DNA of 64,000 nt, taken from Veillonella_A intestinalis (lineage in GTDB: Bacteria > Bacillota > Negativicutes > Veillonellales > Veillonellaceae). The DNA lies in NCBI RefSeq assembly GCF_943192895.1, contig NZ_CALPCB010000003.1, positions 194,752 through 258,751 of the forward strand, written 5' to 3'. Under the pieces are notes generated by a model. That model was not told where the DNA came from. It did not search any database and was given only the letters and a program-made list of their open reading frames with translations. Positions 27,142 to 36,516 of the stretch are shown piece after piece (the stretch's first letter is position 1; every line of letters starts with the position of its first letter). A program made the translations under genes and the position numbers.

Positions 27142-29427
27142 TTATTTAGATAAATATTCATCAATCGCTGTAGCAGCTTGTTTACCCGCACCCATAGCTA
27201 AAATTACAGTCGCAGCACCAGTCACTGCATCACCACCAGCAAATACGCCTGGTCGTGAAGTAGCACCTGTACTTTCTTCTGCAATAATACCACCCCACGA
27301 TTGAGTATCAAGCCCTTTTGTAGTGGAGCGAATCAATGGATTTGGATTAGTTCCCAAAGACATGATAACTGTATCACATGGAATAACAAATTCAGAGCCT
27401 GCAACCTCTTGTGGACGACGGCGACCGGATGCATCAGGCTCACCTAATTCCATCTTAATACATTTAACACCTGTTACCCAACCTTTATCATCATGAAGAA
27501 TTTCAATTGGGTTTGTTAATAAATTAAACTCAACTCCTTCTTCCTTTGCATGATGTACTTCTTCAGCACGAGCTGGAATTTCATCTTCACTACGACGATA
27601 TACAATCTTAGACTCGGAGCCTAAACGCAACGCTGTCCGCGCAGCGTCCATAGCCACATTACCAGCCCCTACAGTAACACATACTTTGCCAATAGCAATT
27701 GGTGTATCATAACTATCATCATAGGATTTCATAAGATTGGCACGCGTTAAAAATTCATTAGCCGATAATACACCATTAGAAGATTCACCAGGGATATGCA
27801 TAAATTTAGGTAAACCTGCCCCAGAGCCAATGAATACAGCTTTAAAGTTTTCTTTATCCATCAATTCGTCAATAGTCACGGTACGACCAATAATTACATC
27901 CGTTTCAAACTTAACGCCTAAATTTTTAATATTTTCTACTTCTTTATTTACAATGCGGTCTTTTGGTAAACGGAACTCAGGGATGCCATAAGCTAATACG
28001 CCACCTAATTTATGAAGTGACTCAAATACGGTTACCTCATAGCCCTTCTTAGCTAAATCACCGGCACAACTAAGCCCTGCTGGACCAGAGCCAATAACAG
28101 CCACCTTAATACCTTTAGCCGGCTCTTTTTCACCAAAGACTACACCATTTTGAAGATTAGTATCCGCTACAAAGCGCTCCAATTTACCAATCGCAACTGC
28201 TTCATTGCGTATACCCATAACACATGCACCTTCGCATTGTTCTTCTTGTGGACATACTCGACCACAAATAGCTGGTAAAGCACTTTGCTGTGCTATAATA
28301 CGACCCGCTTCTTCAATATTCCCTTGCTTTAAGGCTTGAATAAAGCCTGGAATATTAATATGTACTGGACAAGCTTGTACGCAACGAGGTACTTTGCAAT
28401 CTAAACACCGTTGAACTTCTAGCATAGCTTCGGTTTTACTATAGCCATAACATACTTCTTCAAAGTTAGTAGCGCGCACCGCTGGATCTTGCTCACGTAC
28501 TGGAATTCGTTTACTTTTATCCGTCAATTCCGTAGTTTCAACACTATCCTCCGCTTTACAAGTACAATCAGGATTAGGATGAGCTTTATCCATTTCACGA
28601 ATTAGTTTACGCCCTTCCTCCGATTTATACATAGTCTGACGTTGCATAGCATTATCAAAATCAACTAAATAGCCATCAAATTCAGGACCATCTACGCAAG
28701 TAAACTTAACTTCATCTCCAATAGTAACACGGCAAGCACCACACATACCGGTACCATCAACCATAATTGAATTTAAGGACACAACAATCGGAATCCCCAA
28801 TTCTTTAGCTGCTAAAGTAGCAAATTTCATCATAATCATGGGACCAATGGCAACAATATGATTATATTCTTTACCGTTGGCAATTAAGTCCTTCATACAA
28901 GCTACTACATTACCATGAAAGCCTGTAGAACCATCATCAGTCGCTAAATATAAATTACCCGCTACCGAACGCATATGCTCTTCATAGATAATTAAATCTT
29001 TATTACGAGCCCCTATAATCACATCGGCTTCACAGCCACGAGATTTTAAGTATTTAACCTGCGGATACACAGGCGCCGTTCCAACCCCACCGCAAAGGAA
29101 TAATATTTTCTTTTCTTTTAATTCTTCATCAGAAAGTTCTGCCAAATCAGTTGGATTCCCTAAAGGACCTACAAAATCAGAAAGTAAGTCCCCTTCTTCT
29201 AATTTAGCTAATTTTTGAGTAGAGTCACCTAAAGTCTGAAATACTATACTAACAGTACCAGCTTCACGGTCATAGTCAGTAATAGTCAATGGCACACGTT
29301 CACCGTATTCACCATGTTTTACAATAACAAATTGACCTGGCAAAGCAGACTCGGCCAAACGAGGGGCTAAAATATCATACTGATACATATTAGCATGTAA
29401 AACTTCCTTTTTGACAATTTTATACAA
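27142..29427 (-). CDS. nfnAB: Fused NfnA-NfnB: NADH-dependent ferredoxin:NADP oxidoreductase
   Basis: One 761-residue polypeptide joins both subunits of electron-bifurcating Nfn. The N-terminal 285 residues are NfnA-like: FAD domain, NAD site LFLCGGVGTAPVYPQ, and a 2Fe-2S site GMCGACRVTIGDE with a later Cys. From about 310 comes the NfnB/GltD-like part with cysteine motifs CLDCKVPRCVQACPV and CGRVCPQEEQCEGAC, the FAD site VIGSGPAGLSCAGD and the NADPH site VGAGNVAMDAA. It swaps electrons between NADH, ferredoxin and NADPH. The start codon is TTG with AAAGGAGTG upstream. Confidence 0.9.
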   Translation of the reverse strand: MYKIVKKEVLHANMYQYDILAPRLAESALPGQFVIVKHGEYGERVPLTITDYDREAGTVSIVFQTLGDSTQKLAKLEEGDLLSDFVGPLGNPTDLAELSDEELKEKKILFLCGGVGTAPVYPQVKYLKSRGCEADVIIGARNKDLIIYEEHMRSVAGNLYLATDDGSTGFHGNVVACMKDLIANGKEYNHIVAIGPMIMMKFATLAAKELGIPIVVSLNSIMVDGTGMCGACRVTIGDEVKFTCVDGPEFDGYLVDFDNAMQRQTMYKSEEGRKLIREMDKAHPNPDCTCKAEDSVETTELTDKSKRIPVREQDPAVRATNFEEVCYGYSKTEAMLEVQRCLDCKVPRCVQACPVHINIPGFIQALKQGNIEEAGRIIAQQSALPAICGRVCPQEEQCEGACVMGIRNEAVAIGKLERFVADTNLQNGVVFGEKEPAKGIKVAVIGSGPAGLSCAGDLAKKGYEVTVFESLHKLGGVLAYGIPEFRLPKDRIVNKEVENIKNLGVKFETDVIIGRTVTIDELMDKENFKAVFIGSGAGLPKFMHIPGESSNGVLSANEFLTRANLMKSYDDSYDTPIAIGKVCVTVGAGNVAMDAARTALRLGSESKIVYRRSEDEIPARAEEVHHAKEEGVEFNLLTNPIEILHDDKGWVTGVKCIKMELGEPDASGRRRPQEVAGSEFVIPCDTVIMSLGTNPNPLIRSTTKGLDTQSWGGIIAEESTGATSRPGVFAGGDAVTGAATVILAMGAGKQAATAIDEYLSK

Positions 29428-29720
29428 GAGAACTCACTCCTTTAATACTAAATACCTATTAGAGCATTGACAAAAGCTATCAACACCTTACCTCATCCCT
29501 GAAGTTACATCAAATACTATCTGTCAAACGCGAACGTTATAACTATCAAGTTTTGATGTCATTACTATCATTTTACACCCATTATAGTAATAATTAAAAT
29601 TACATTTACGCATAATAACTGTATTATATTTATCAAAAACAGTTGCAGGCTACAACATTTGTCATAAAAAGTATACCTTACTATGTATTCCACTGTTGGC
29701 CCTTAGAGTAAATGCTGAAA

Positions 29721-29755
29721 AAAACAGAGCAGTCACAACATGCCTGCTCTGTTTT
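29721..29755 (-). terminator. Terminator after the cyclodeaminase gene
   Basis: AAAACAGAGCAG pairs perfectly with CTGCTCTGTTTT. On the minus strand it is followed by further T residues (TTTTTTTCAG). It lies 22 bases past the stop of the gene at 29777. The remaining part of 29428-29776 shows no gene. Confidence 0.85.
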
Positions 29756-29776
29756 ACTGTCAACACGGTTTATATA

Positions 29777-30397
29777 TTATAAAACAACTTTACTTAATAA
29801 GCCTTGTTCTTTTTCATCGACACTATTTTCAATAGCTTCCATTTTAGCTGTTAAATCAGCTACAAAGGCTTCATCTTTAATGCTACCCAAATTGATTTTT
29901 ACATTTAAGAACGCACCATGTACGGAAGTACGCGCATTCATAGTAGCTACAGCACCATCAGTAATAGCGTTTTGATTACCTTTTTCAATAACAGTCGCTG
30001 CCATTGGTAGTAATTCATTCGCTAATTCGCCAATTTTAAATGGCACCAAAGCAGCCCCTTTAGTGGCTTCTTGAATCGCTACGGAGCGAGCTTTTTTATC
30101 TTCGTCACTTTCTTTTGGTAATTTGAAAGCATCCATAATTTTATTAAATGCTGCACTATCTTCGTCAATATATGCCAAGAATTGTGCTTTCATTTCATGT
30201 GCTTTAGCTTGAATGTCTTTCATTTCAGCTTCTACAGCTGCATATTTTTCTTTACCAATGGTCAAAGATGCTACCATTTCAATCAAAGCAGCTGCCGCTG
30301 CACCATTAAGGGCTGCTACACTACCGCCACCAGGAGCTGGTGAACTTGAACCAGTTTCATTAATAAAACCTTCTACGGATAATGCTTTTAATTCCAT
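29777..30397 (-). CDS. Formimidoyltetrahydrofolate cyclodeaminase / FchA-like cyclohydrolase
   Basis: A 206-residue FTCD_C-family protein, all helical. The early ETGSSSPAPGGGSVAALNGA is the folate-site signature shared by the cyclodeaminase half of FTCD and by methenyltetrahydrofolate cyclohydrolase FchA. With ftcD and hut genes nearby, the likely reaction is 5-formimino-THF to 5,10-methenyl-THF plus ammonia; FchA activity (methenyl- to 10-formyl-THF) cannot be excluded from sequence. It lies just downstream of fhs in the same direction. The ATG follows AGGAGGCACA. Confidence 0.85.
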   Translation of the reverse strand: MELKALSVEGFINETGSSSPAPGGGSVAALNGAAAAALIEMVASLTIGKEKYAAVEAEMKDIQAKAHEMKAQFLAYIDEDSAAFNKIMDAFKLPKESDEDKKARSVAIQEATKGAALVPFKIGELANELLPMAATVIEKGNQNAITDGAVATMNARTSVHGAFLNVKINLGSIKDEAFVADLTAKMEAIENSVDEKEQGLLSKVVL

Positions 30398-30475
30398 TGT
30401 GCCTCCTATAATTGAAGTATGTTTTATGATATGTTTTATAATATGTTTTATAATTAGTGGTTTACCATAACCGAA

Positions 30476-32146
30476 CTAGAATAAACCTGAAATCTTGCCA
30501 TCTGCATCAATATCCATATTTAAAGCTGCTGGTTTCTTAGGTAAACCAGGCATTACCATAATATTGCTAGTTTGACAAACAATAAACCCAGCCCCATTAG
30601 CTACACGGACATCTTGCACATTAATAGTAAAGTCTTTTGGTGCCCCTAATAAGGCAGGATCATCGCTCAAAGAGTACTGTGTTTTAGCAATACATACTGG
30701 TAATTTGTCGAGACCCCATTCTTCTAATTGCTTAATTTGTTTTTTAGCATTAGCAGTAAACTCTACACCTGTACCACCGTAGATTTTTTGTACAATCTTA
30801 GTCAATTTTTCAGGAATAGACTCTTCTTTATCATACATTGTAACTGGTTTAAGATTAGTACCTTCTACCATAGCCGCTACTTGCTTAGCCATATCGATAC
30901 CACCATCGCCACCTTTTTCCCAACATTCATTGAGTGTTACATCCACGCCATAGCTATCACATTTTTGTAATAACTTTTCAATTTCAGCTGGTGTATCTGA
31001 GGAGAATTTGTTGATAGCTACCAATACAGGCAAGCCATAGGCCCGCATGTTTTCCACTTGTTTAGCAAGATTTACAAAACCTGCATTAACAGCCTCTACA
31101 TTTTCTTCACCGAGTTCAGTTTTCTTAACACCACCGTGCATTTTTAATGCACGGATAGTCGCTACGATAACAACTGCTTTCGGGAAAATATCGCCATATG
31201 GGCATTTAATATCAAGGAATTTTTCAGCCCCTAAATCAGCACCAAAGCCAGCTTCAGTAATAACAATATCACCTAATTTAAGTGCCATCTTAGTCGCTAA
31301 AATAGAGTTACAACCATGCGCAATATTGGCAAAAGGACCTCCATGTACTAAGGCTGGTGTATGCTCTAATGTCTGTACTAAGTTAGGCTTAATAGCATCT
31401 TTCATAAGCATTGCCATAGCCCCTTCACAGCCTAATTGATGTACATATACTGGATCTCCTGCATAATTACAGCCAATTACGATACGACCAAAACGTTCTT
31501 TTAAGTCTTCAATGCTAGTTGCCAAACAAAGAGCCGCCATAATTTCAGACGCAACAGTAATCATAAAATGGTCTTCACGAGGGAAACCACATACTTTACC
31601 GCCCATGCCAACGACTACATTACGTAACGCACGGTCATTCATATCCATAACGCGCTTCCACGTAATTTGACGCACATCAATATTAAGGTCATTCCCCTGA
31701 TGGATATGGTTATCAATCATAGCCGATAATAAGTTATTTGCCGCTGTAATCGCATGCATATCACCAGTAAAATGTAAGTTAATATCATCCATTGGCACAA
31801 CTTGTGCATAACCGCCACCAGCAGCACCACCCTTAATCCCAAACACAGGCCCTAAAGATGGTTCACGCAAAGCTACAATGGCATTTTTACCAATTTTATT
31901 AAGCGCTTGGGTTAAACCAATACTTGTAGTTGATTTACCTTCCCCTGCTGGTGTTGGGGTAATAGCTGTAACAAGCACTAATTTACCATCCGGTTTATCT
32001 TGTAACCGTTTTAACACATCTAAGGATACTTTGGCTTTATAATGGCCATATTGTTCCAACTCTTCTGGCAAAATGCCGCATTTTTCGGCAATGGCAGTAA
32101 TTGGTTCCATCTGATTCGCTTGCGCAATCTCAATATCACTGAACAT
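30476..32146 (-). CDS. fhs: Formate-tetrahydrofolate ligase
   Basis: Interconverts formate, ATP and THF with 10-formyl-THF. The 556 residues are normal length. The P-loop region TPAGEGKSTTSIGLTQALN (about 64-82), the LREPSLGPVFGIKGGAAGGG segment and EAGFGADLGAEKF are typical. In fermenting anaerobes that degrade histidine it can run toward formate with ATP formation; that direction is inferred from ftcD and the cyclodeaminase beside it. The ATG at 32146 follows TAGGAGGTGCATTC; a longer frame is not needed. Confidence 0.97.
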   Translation of the reverse strand: MFSDIEIAQANQMEPITAIAEKCGILPEELEQYGHYKAKVSLDVLKRLQDKPDGKLVLVTAITPTPAGEGKSTTSIGLTQALNKIGKNAIVALREPSLGPVFGIKGGAAGGGYAQVVPMDDINLHFTGDMHAITAANNLLSAMIDNHIHQGNDLNIDVRQITWKRVMDMNDRALRNVVVGMGGKVCGFPREDHFMITVASEIMAALCLATSIEDLKERFGRIVIGCNYAGDPVYVHQLGCEGAMAMLMKDAIKPNLVQTLEHTPALVHGGPFANIAHGCNSILATKMALKLGDIVITEAGFGADLGAEKFLDIKCPYGDIFPKAVVIVATIRALKMHGGVKKTELGEENVEAVNAGFVNLAKQVENMRAYGLPVLVAINKFSSDTPAEIEKLLQKCDSYGVDVTLNECWEKGGDGGIDMAKQVAAMVEGTNLKPVTMYDKEESIPEKLTKIVQKIYGGTGVEFTANAKKQIKQLEEWGLDKLPVCIAKTQYSLSDDPALLGAPKDFTINVQDVRVANGAGFIVCQTSNIMVMPGLPKKPAALNMDIDADGKISGLF

Positions 32147-32337
32147 GAATGCACCTCCTATAGGGCTGATATGCGTTTGAAAAATAACTTTATACATTCT
32201 AATTTACACTAAATATGCACTTTTTTCAACTCCTATTACACATATAGGCGTTATAATCGACCCTAAATCGGCACTTACGCATCAAATCAAACCCTAATAT
32301 GATAATATAAGCAGTTTTATTGTAAATTAGTCTACTC

Positions 32338-33231
32338 TTAGTCTAATAATTGTTTTTCTAAAATTTGATTAATATCAAAGTTTTCTACTTGTAAATAATA
32401 TTCAGCAGCCATCATTAATGCAGCCATTGGTACAGTACCAATAATTTCACTACCTACAATGGATACACCATAGCGTTTAGCTTCCATTTTAATCATTTCA
32501 AATGCTTGATATACTGAGGATTTTTGGTAGTTTACTAAGTTCATGGACACTTGTACTTGATTACGTTCTTCTAACATAACGCCCATAGCTTTTACATAAC
32601 GTAAACCACCGCCAATATGACGAATTTTCTTAGCAATCGCATCAGCTACAGCTAAATCGCTAGTGTTCAAATTAACATTAAATGCTACCAAAGATACACG
32701 AGCGCCTACAGCGGAGCAACCAGATTTTTCATTCATTTCACTTGGACCATAATCAGGTTTCCAGTTTTCATCTTTAATTTTTTCAAAGAAACCTTCATAC
32801 TGACCTTTACGAACAGACGCTAAATTACGACGATCTTCTTTAGTACAAGCATCTTCATAAAGGTATACAGGAATACCCATTTCACCATATGCTTTACCAA
32901 CTGTATTCGCAATTTCTACACATTCTTCCATTGTTACTTCAGAGATTGGTGTGAATGGTACTACGTCAACAGCACCGAAACGAGGATGAGCCCCTTCATG
33001 AGTGCGCATATCAATTAATTCTACAGCTACTTTAGCCATATTAATCGCTGCTTCAGTTACAGCTTCTGGAGAACCAATTAAAGTCACTACGGAACGATTG
33101 TGATCAGCGTCACTTGAATAGTCAAGAATTTTTAAATCTTTAATTTTGCGCGCTTCATCAACAATTTTCTCAACCTTTACCTTATCCCGACCTTCACTAA
33201 AATTTGGAACAAATTCAACTAACTTAGCCAT
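32338..33231 (-). CDS. ftcD: Glutamate formimidoyltransferase
   Basis: Transfers the formimino group of N-formimidoyl-glutamate to THF, releasing glutamate. It is a stand-alone 298-residue protein equal to the N-terminal half of animal FTCD. It starts MAKLVEFVPNFSEGRD, followed by DYSSDADHNRSVVTLIG and EGAHPRFGAVDVVPF, all standard. The ATG at 33231 has GGAGG upstream; the frame to 33375 is only an AT-rich leader. It is divergent from hutD and co-directional with fhs and the cyclodeaminase, which would process its product. Confidence 0.96.
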   Translation of the reverse strand: MAKLVEFVPNFSEGRDKVKVEKIVDEARKIKDLKILDYSSDADHNRSVVTLIGSPEAVTEAAINMAKVAVELIDMRTHEGAHPRFGAVDVVPFTPISEVTMEECVEIANTVGKAYGEMGIPVYLYEDACTKEDRRNLASVRKGQYEGFFEKIKDENWKPDYGPSEMNEKSGCSAVGARVSLVAFNVNLNTSDLAVADAIAKKIRHIGGGLRYVKAMGVMLEERNQVQVSMNLVNYQKSSVYQAFEMIKMEAKRYGVSIVGSEIIGTVPMAALMMAAEYYLQVENFDINQILEKQLLD

Positions 33232-33439
33232 ACGATTGCCTCCATTCTGAAATGAACTCACTATAATCATGATGTTATAAAACAAAACATGAATTCTATA
33301 CGTCCAATATACATCAACTATAACCAAAAAAACATCAAATTTTTTATATTTTAAAAAATTTTTGATTTTTGACACTTTTTAGACGTAGCTGACTTATAGT
33401 GTATATAGCGAATAGATGAAGTACCCAATAGGAGGCTTT

Positions 33440-34009
33440 ATGGAAATTACAGTGATTGCTCGTCACCAAGCGACTACTTCTACCTGGTCCGGTGGCTCCA
33501 CAACAGAGTTCTTTATATATCCACCGCAAAGCTCTTATGCACGAAGAGATTTTGCTATTCGGATAAGCTCAGCAACTGTGGATGTAGAATCATCTGAATT
33601 CACCTTACTTCCGGGGTATACCCGTCTAATTACTCCGCTAACAAATCAATTATACCTATCTTTTAAAGAAACAGCAGACACATATCATTTAAAACCATAT
33701 GAAGAAGCTTACTTCGATGGTGCTTATCACACCTTTTCAAAGGGGAAAGCAACTGACTTTAATGTTATGGTCCAACAAGGAATGAAGGTTAACTACTCTG
33801 TGTTAACTTCTTCTTCTCAACTTAATCCTCACGAACATAGATTTATCTATGTTCCCAACTTACCTTTTGTACCCTCTGCCAAGGCTCGAATAGGTAACCT
33901 CCAAATACAACCGGATACATTATATTATTTATCCGATTGCACGGAAACGGTGCCTTTATTCCTTGAGGATGCTGCTGTTAAGGTTCTCTATGTTGAAATA
34001 TCCTCTTAG
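33440..34009 (+). CDS. hutD: HutD/Ves-family cupin-like protein
   Basis: A 189-residue beta-rich protein of the HutD family, often encoded with hut genes. It shows TWSGGSTTEFFIYP, DFAIRISSATV, SSEFTLLPGYTRLI and TDFNVMVQQG, the usual landmarks. Known HutD proteins are thought to modulate histidine use, perhaps by binding a pathway intermediate; they are not required enzymes. The ATG at 33440 follows TAGGAGGCTTT. It is transcribed away from ftcD from a shared 208-base region and ends at a two-way terminator. Confidence 0.85.
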   Translation: MEITVIARHQATTSTWSGGSTTEFFIYPPQSSYARRDFAIRISSATVDVESSEFTLLPGYTRLITPLTNQLYLSFKETADTYHLKPYEEAYFDGAYHTFSKGKATDFNVMVQQGMKVNYSVLTSSSQLNPHEHRFIYVPNLPFVPSAKARIGNLQIQPDTLYYLSDCTETVPLFLEDAAVKVLYVEISS

Positions 34010-34047
34010 GATACTCTATACAAACTTCATCTTCTTTACAAAACGGC

Positions 34048-34079
34048 AAAACCCCTAAGTCTCCACACTTAGGGGTTTT
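34048..34079. terminator. Two-way terminator between hutD and the symporter gene
   Basis: AAAACCCCTAAG pairs perfectly with CTTAGGGGTTTT across eight bases. It lies between convergent genes and has T runs on both strands. Confidence 0.9.
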
Positions 34080-34100
34080 GTTATGTTATAAAACTATTAA

Positions 34101-35387
34101 TTATTTAGCTTCGAATTCTAAAGCTTCTAATTCTTCCTCAGTAAATGGTTCTTTCATTCGCTTAGTTAATTCTTCTGGCGAAATTTCATTTTCCCAACGT
34201 GCCACAACAGCGGCCGCTACACAGTTACCGGTTACATTACAGAAGGTACGCGCCATATCTAGGATACGATCAACACCAAGAATAATAGCAATCCCTTCAA
34301 CTGGCAAGCCAAACGCTGCAGCAGTACCAGCAATAACGATTAAAGAAGCCCCCGGCACAGCAGCAATCCCCTTCGTTGACAACATCAAGGTTACTAACAT
34401 CAAAAGTTGAAGTTCTAAAGGAAATGGAATGCCATACACTTGAGAAATAAATACAACGGCTAACGCACTATATAATGTAGAGCCATCTAAGTTAAAGGTA
34501 TAACCTAAGGGTAATACAAAACTTACAATATGCTTAGGTAAGCCCGCACGCTCTAGCTTTTCCATAGCAATTGGCAAAGCCGCTTCACTCGCTGCCGTAG
34601 AGAAGGCTAATACTAATGGCTCTTTCAATACTTTTAACAGCGGGAACAAATTTGTTTTTGTCAAAAATGAAGCAATAGAAATAACAATAACTAAGAATAA
34701 AATTAACGCTGCATAAAGACATAAAACAAGTTTTAACAATGGCAATAACATGCCAAGACCAAATTCACCAACAGTATAGGCAATCGCACCAAAAATACCA
34801 ATAGGCGACACATACATAATATAATGAGTCACTTTGAACATTATGTGTGCCAAGTCCTTAGACAGATCGATAATTTGACGGCCATCTTTACCAGTACTAG
34901 CTGCCGCAATAGCAAACAAACAACTAAAAAAGATAATCTGTAGCATATCGCCACGTCCCATGGCATCCACAATATTCGTTGGTACAATATTAACCAACAT
35001 TTGAATATGGTCTACCCCTTGAGCTGAAGCGGCTTTATTAACCACTTCAGAAGCTCCATTTTGCGTTAACGCAACACCTACACCTGGTTCCATCACATTA
35101 ACCGCAAATAAACCTACAATAAGAGCTAAGGTTGTAGCAAATTCAAACCAAAGAATGGCCTTACCACCTAATCGCCCTAGCTTTTTGAAATCACCAGTAC
35201 CAGCAATCCCCATAACTAAAGAGCTGAAAATTAAAGGGACTACAATCATCTTAATCATACGGATAAATACATCGCCTAATGGCTTCATGGCTTTACCAAC
35301 TTCAGGTGCTACACCACCAACGAGAACACCCGCTAATAAGCCAATTATAATCCAAGAGGCAAGGCTTAATTTTTTTAGGATTTGCAT
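34101..35387 (-). CDS. Dicarboxylate/amino acid:cation symporter (GltP/GltT-DctA family)
   Basis: A 428-residue inner-membrane transporter of the DAACS family with eight helices and two re-entrant hairpins. It has the serine-rich hairpin 1 region (AFSTAASEAALPIAME), the NLDGSTLYSALAVVF helix-7 motif and SLIV in hairpin 2 (STKGIAAVPGASLIVIAGT). The Arg in helix 8 (LGVDRILDMARTFCNVTGN) suggests glutamate/aspartate or dicarboxylate. As glutamate is the end product of the hut genes beside it, glutamate transport is plausible. The ATG follows AAAGGAAGTGAAAT. Confidence 0.9.
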   Translation of the reverse strand: MQILKKLSLASWIIIGLLAGVLVGGVAPEVGKAMKPLGDVFIRMIKMIVVPLIFSSLVMGIAGTGDFKKLGRLGGKAILWFEFATTLALIVGLFAVNVMEPGVGVALTQNGASEVVNKAASAQGVDHIQMLVNIVPTNIVDAMGRGDMLQIIFFSCLFAIAAASTGKDGRQIIDLSKDLAHIMFKVTHYIMYVSPIGIFGAIAYTVGEFGLGMLLPLLKLVLCLYAALILFLVIVISIASFLTKTNLFPLLKVLKEPLVLAFSTAASEAALPIAMEKLERAGLPKHIVSFVLPLGYTFNLDGSTLYSALAVVFISQVYGIPFPLELQLLMLVTLMLSTKGIAAVPGASLIVIAGTAAAFGLPVEGIAIILGVDRILDMARTFCNVTGNCVAAAVVARWENEISPEELTKRMKEPFTEEELEALEFEAK

Positions 35388-35572
35388 ATTTCACTTCCTT
35401 TACTAACACTAGACTACTGTCCAACATACATTTTTTCATAAATAATATATAATACCAAGCTATTTTTAAAAGTCACCTTAAAATAGCATCACTGAATTAT
35501 TATATATTTATAAATTTAGATTCGTCAACCAATTTTTAAGGTCACTCCCTCTTAAGTATTCCTATTTAACAA

Positions 35573-35601
35573 TTGTCTACACTAGCTTTACATGATATTA
35601 T
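35573..35601 (+). promoter_or_regulatory. Probable fdhD promoter
   Basis: TTGTCT (35573-35578) and TATTAT (35596-35601) are separated by 17 bases, about 95 bases upstream of fdhD. The rest of 35388-35696 shows no gene. Confidence 0.5.
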
Positions 35602-35696
35602 GAGAATATATTTATTAACCTATATTTTTAGTAGAGAATAGTATTTATATACACTTTTATGAGAAATTAATGCGATTTACGCAAGGAGGTTTTCCT

Positions 35697-36440
35697 ATGT
35701 ACTCTCTATCAGCTACTAATCATTATGAATGCATTTCCTATCGACAAGGTGAAGGTGCTAAGCAAGAACAGCTAGATATTTCACAAGAAGTGGCTTACAA
35801 ATTATATATAGAAAATAAGCTCATCTCTACTTTAATTGCTTCGCCCCATGATTTTCGCGATTTAATTATCGGTTATTGCCTCATGGAAGGGCACGTAGAA
35901 AATGCAGATGATATTGCTTCTATTTTTATGAATCGTGAAACTCATCGCATTGATGTAACCCTCTCTCATGATATTCAATATTTCCATGATGCGGCCCCCA
36001 CTTCACGGCCTCAAAAAAATAATACCTTCACTGTAACAGCTGATGAAATTTGCAGTTATGGTGGTCTATTGGATTCTATTACCAAAGCGCATCATACCTC
36101 TCATGGTGTTCACGAAGGTGCTATCGTGAAAGATGGTGAAGTGATTGCCTATGCCGAAGACGTAGGTCGTCATAATGTACTAGATCGTTTATTAGGTATT
36201 ATCGTAACTAAACAAATTGATACGTCTGATAAAATTTTAATCTTTAGTGGCCGTGTACCTCAATCCGTTATAAAGAAAGTCAATCGCATTGGGGTTCCTA
36301 TCATGTGTTCTCGAGCAATGCCAACAGCCTTAGGTATTGCGTTAGCTGAACAATACAATATTACCCTATGTAATGTGTTACGCCCTGATTCGTTTAAATG
36401 TATGACCCATCCCGAACGGATAAAAGACCTTTGTCGTTAA
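35697..36440 (+). CDS. fdhD: FdhD-family sulfurtransferase accessory protein lacking the CxxC
   Basis: FdhD passes sulfur from a cysteine desulfurase to the bis-MGD cofactor of formate dehydrogenase. This 247-residue protein has DFRDLIIGYCLMEGH, the GEVIAYAEDVGRHNVLDRLLG loop (given in part) and FSGRVPQSVIKKVNRIGVPI. The CGxCG segment normally found near residue 110-125 is missing: that region reads TSRPQKNNTFTVTADEICSY, with a single Cys. The ATG follows AAGGAGGTTTTCCT. It is divergent from the symporter and convergent with the Moco operon. Family is certain; whether it works as usual is open. Confidence 0.88.
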   Translation: MYSLSATNHYECISYRQGEGAKQEQLDISQEVAYKLYIENKLISTLIASPHDFRDLIIGYCLMEGHVENADDIASIFMNRETHRIDVTLSHDIQYFHDAAPTSRPQKNNTFTVTADEICSYGGLLDSITKAHHTSHGVHEGAIVKDGEVIAYAEDVGRHNVLDRLLGIIVTKQIDTSDKILIFSGRVPQSVIKKVNRIGVPIMCSRAMPTALGIALAEQYNITLCNVLRPDSFKCMTHPERIKDLCR

Positions 36441-36447
36441 TAAAAAA

Positions 36448-36495
36448 GCCCTATTACAATCGTTCAATATATTCTAGACACGATTGTAATAGGGC
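36448..36495. terminator. Two-way terminator between fdhD and moeA
   Basis: GCCCTATTACAATCG pairs perfectly with CGATTGTAATAGGGC, with an 18-base loop. It sits between convergent genes and has A/T tracts on both sides. Confidence 0.88.
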
Positions 36496-36516
36496 CTTAT
36501 TTATTATTGATGATGT

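Noticed and set aside
33250..33375. Longer N-terminus for ftcD
   Set aside because: The extra 48 residues are AT-rich leader; family proteins start at MAKLVEFVPN and GGAGG precedes that ATG.
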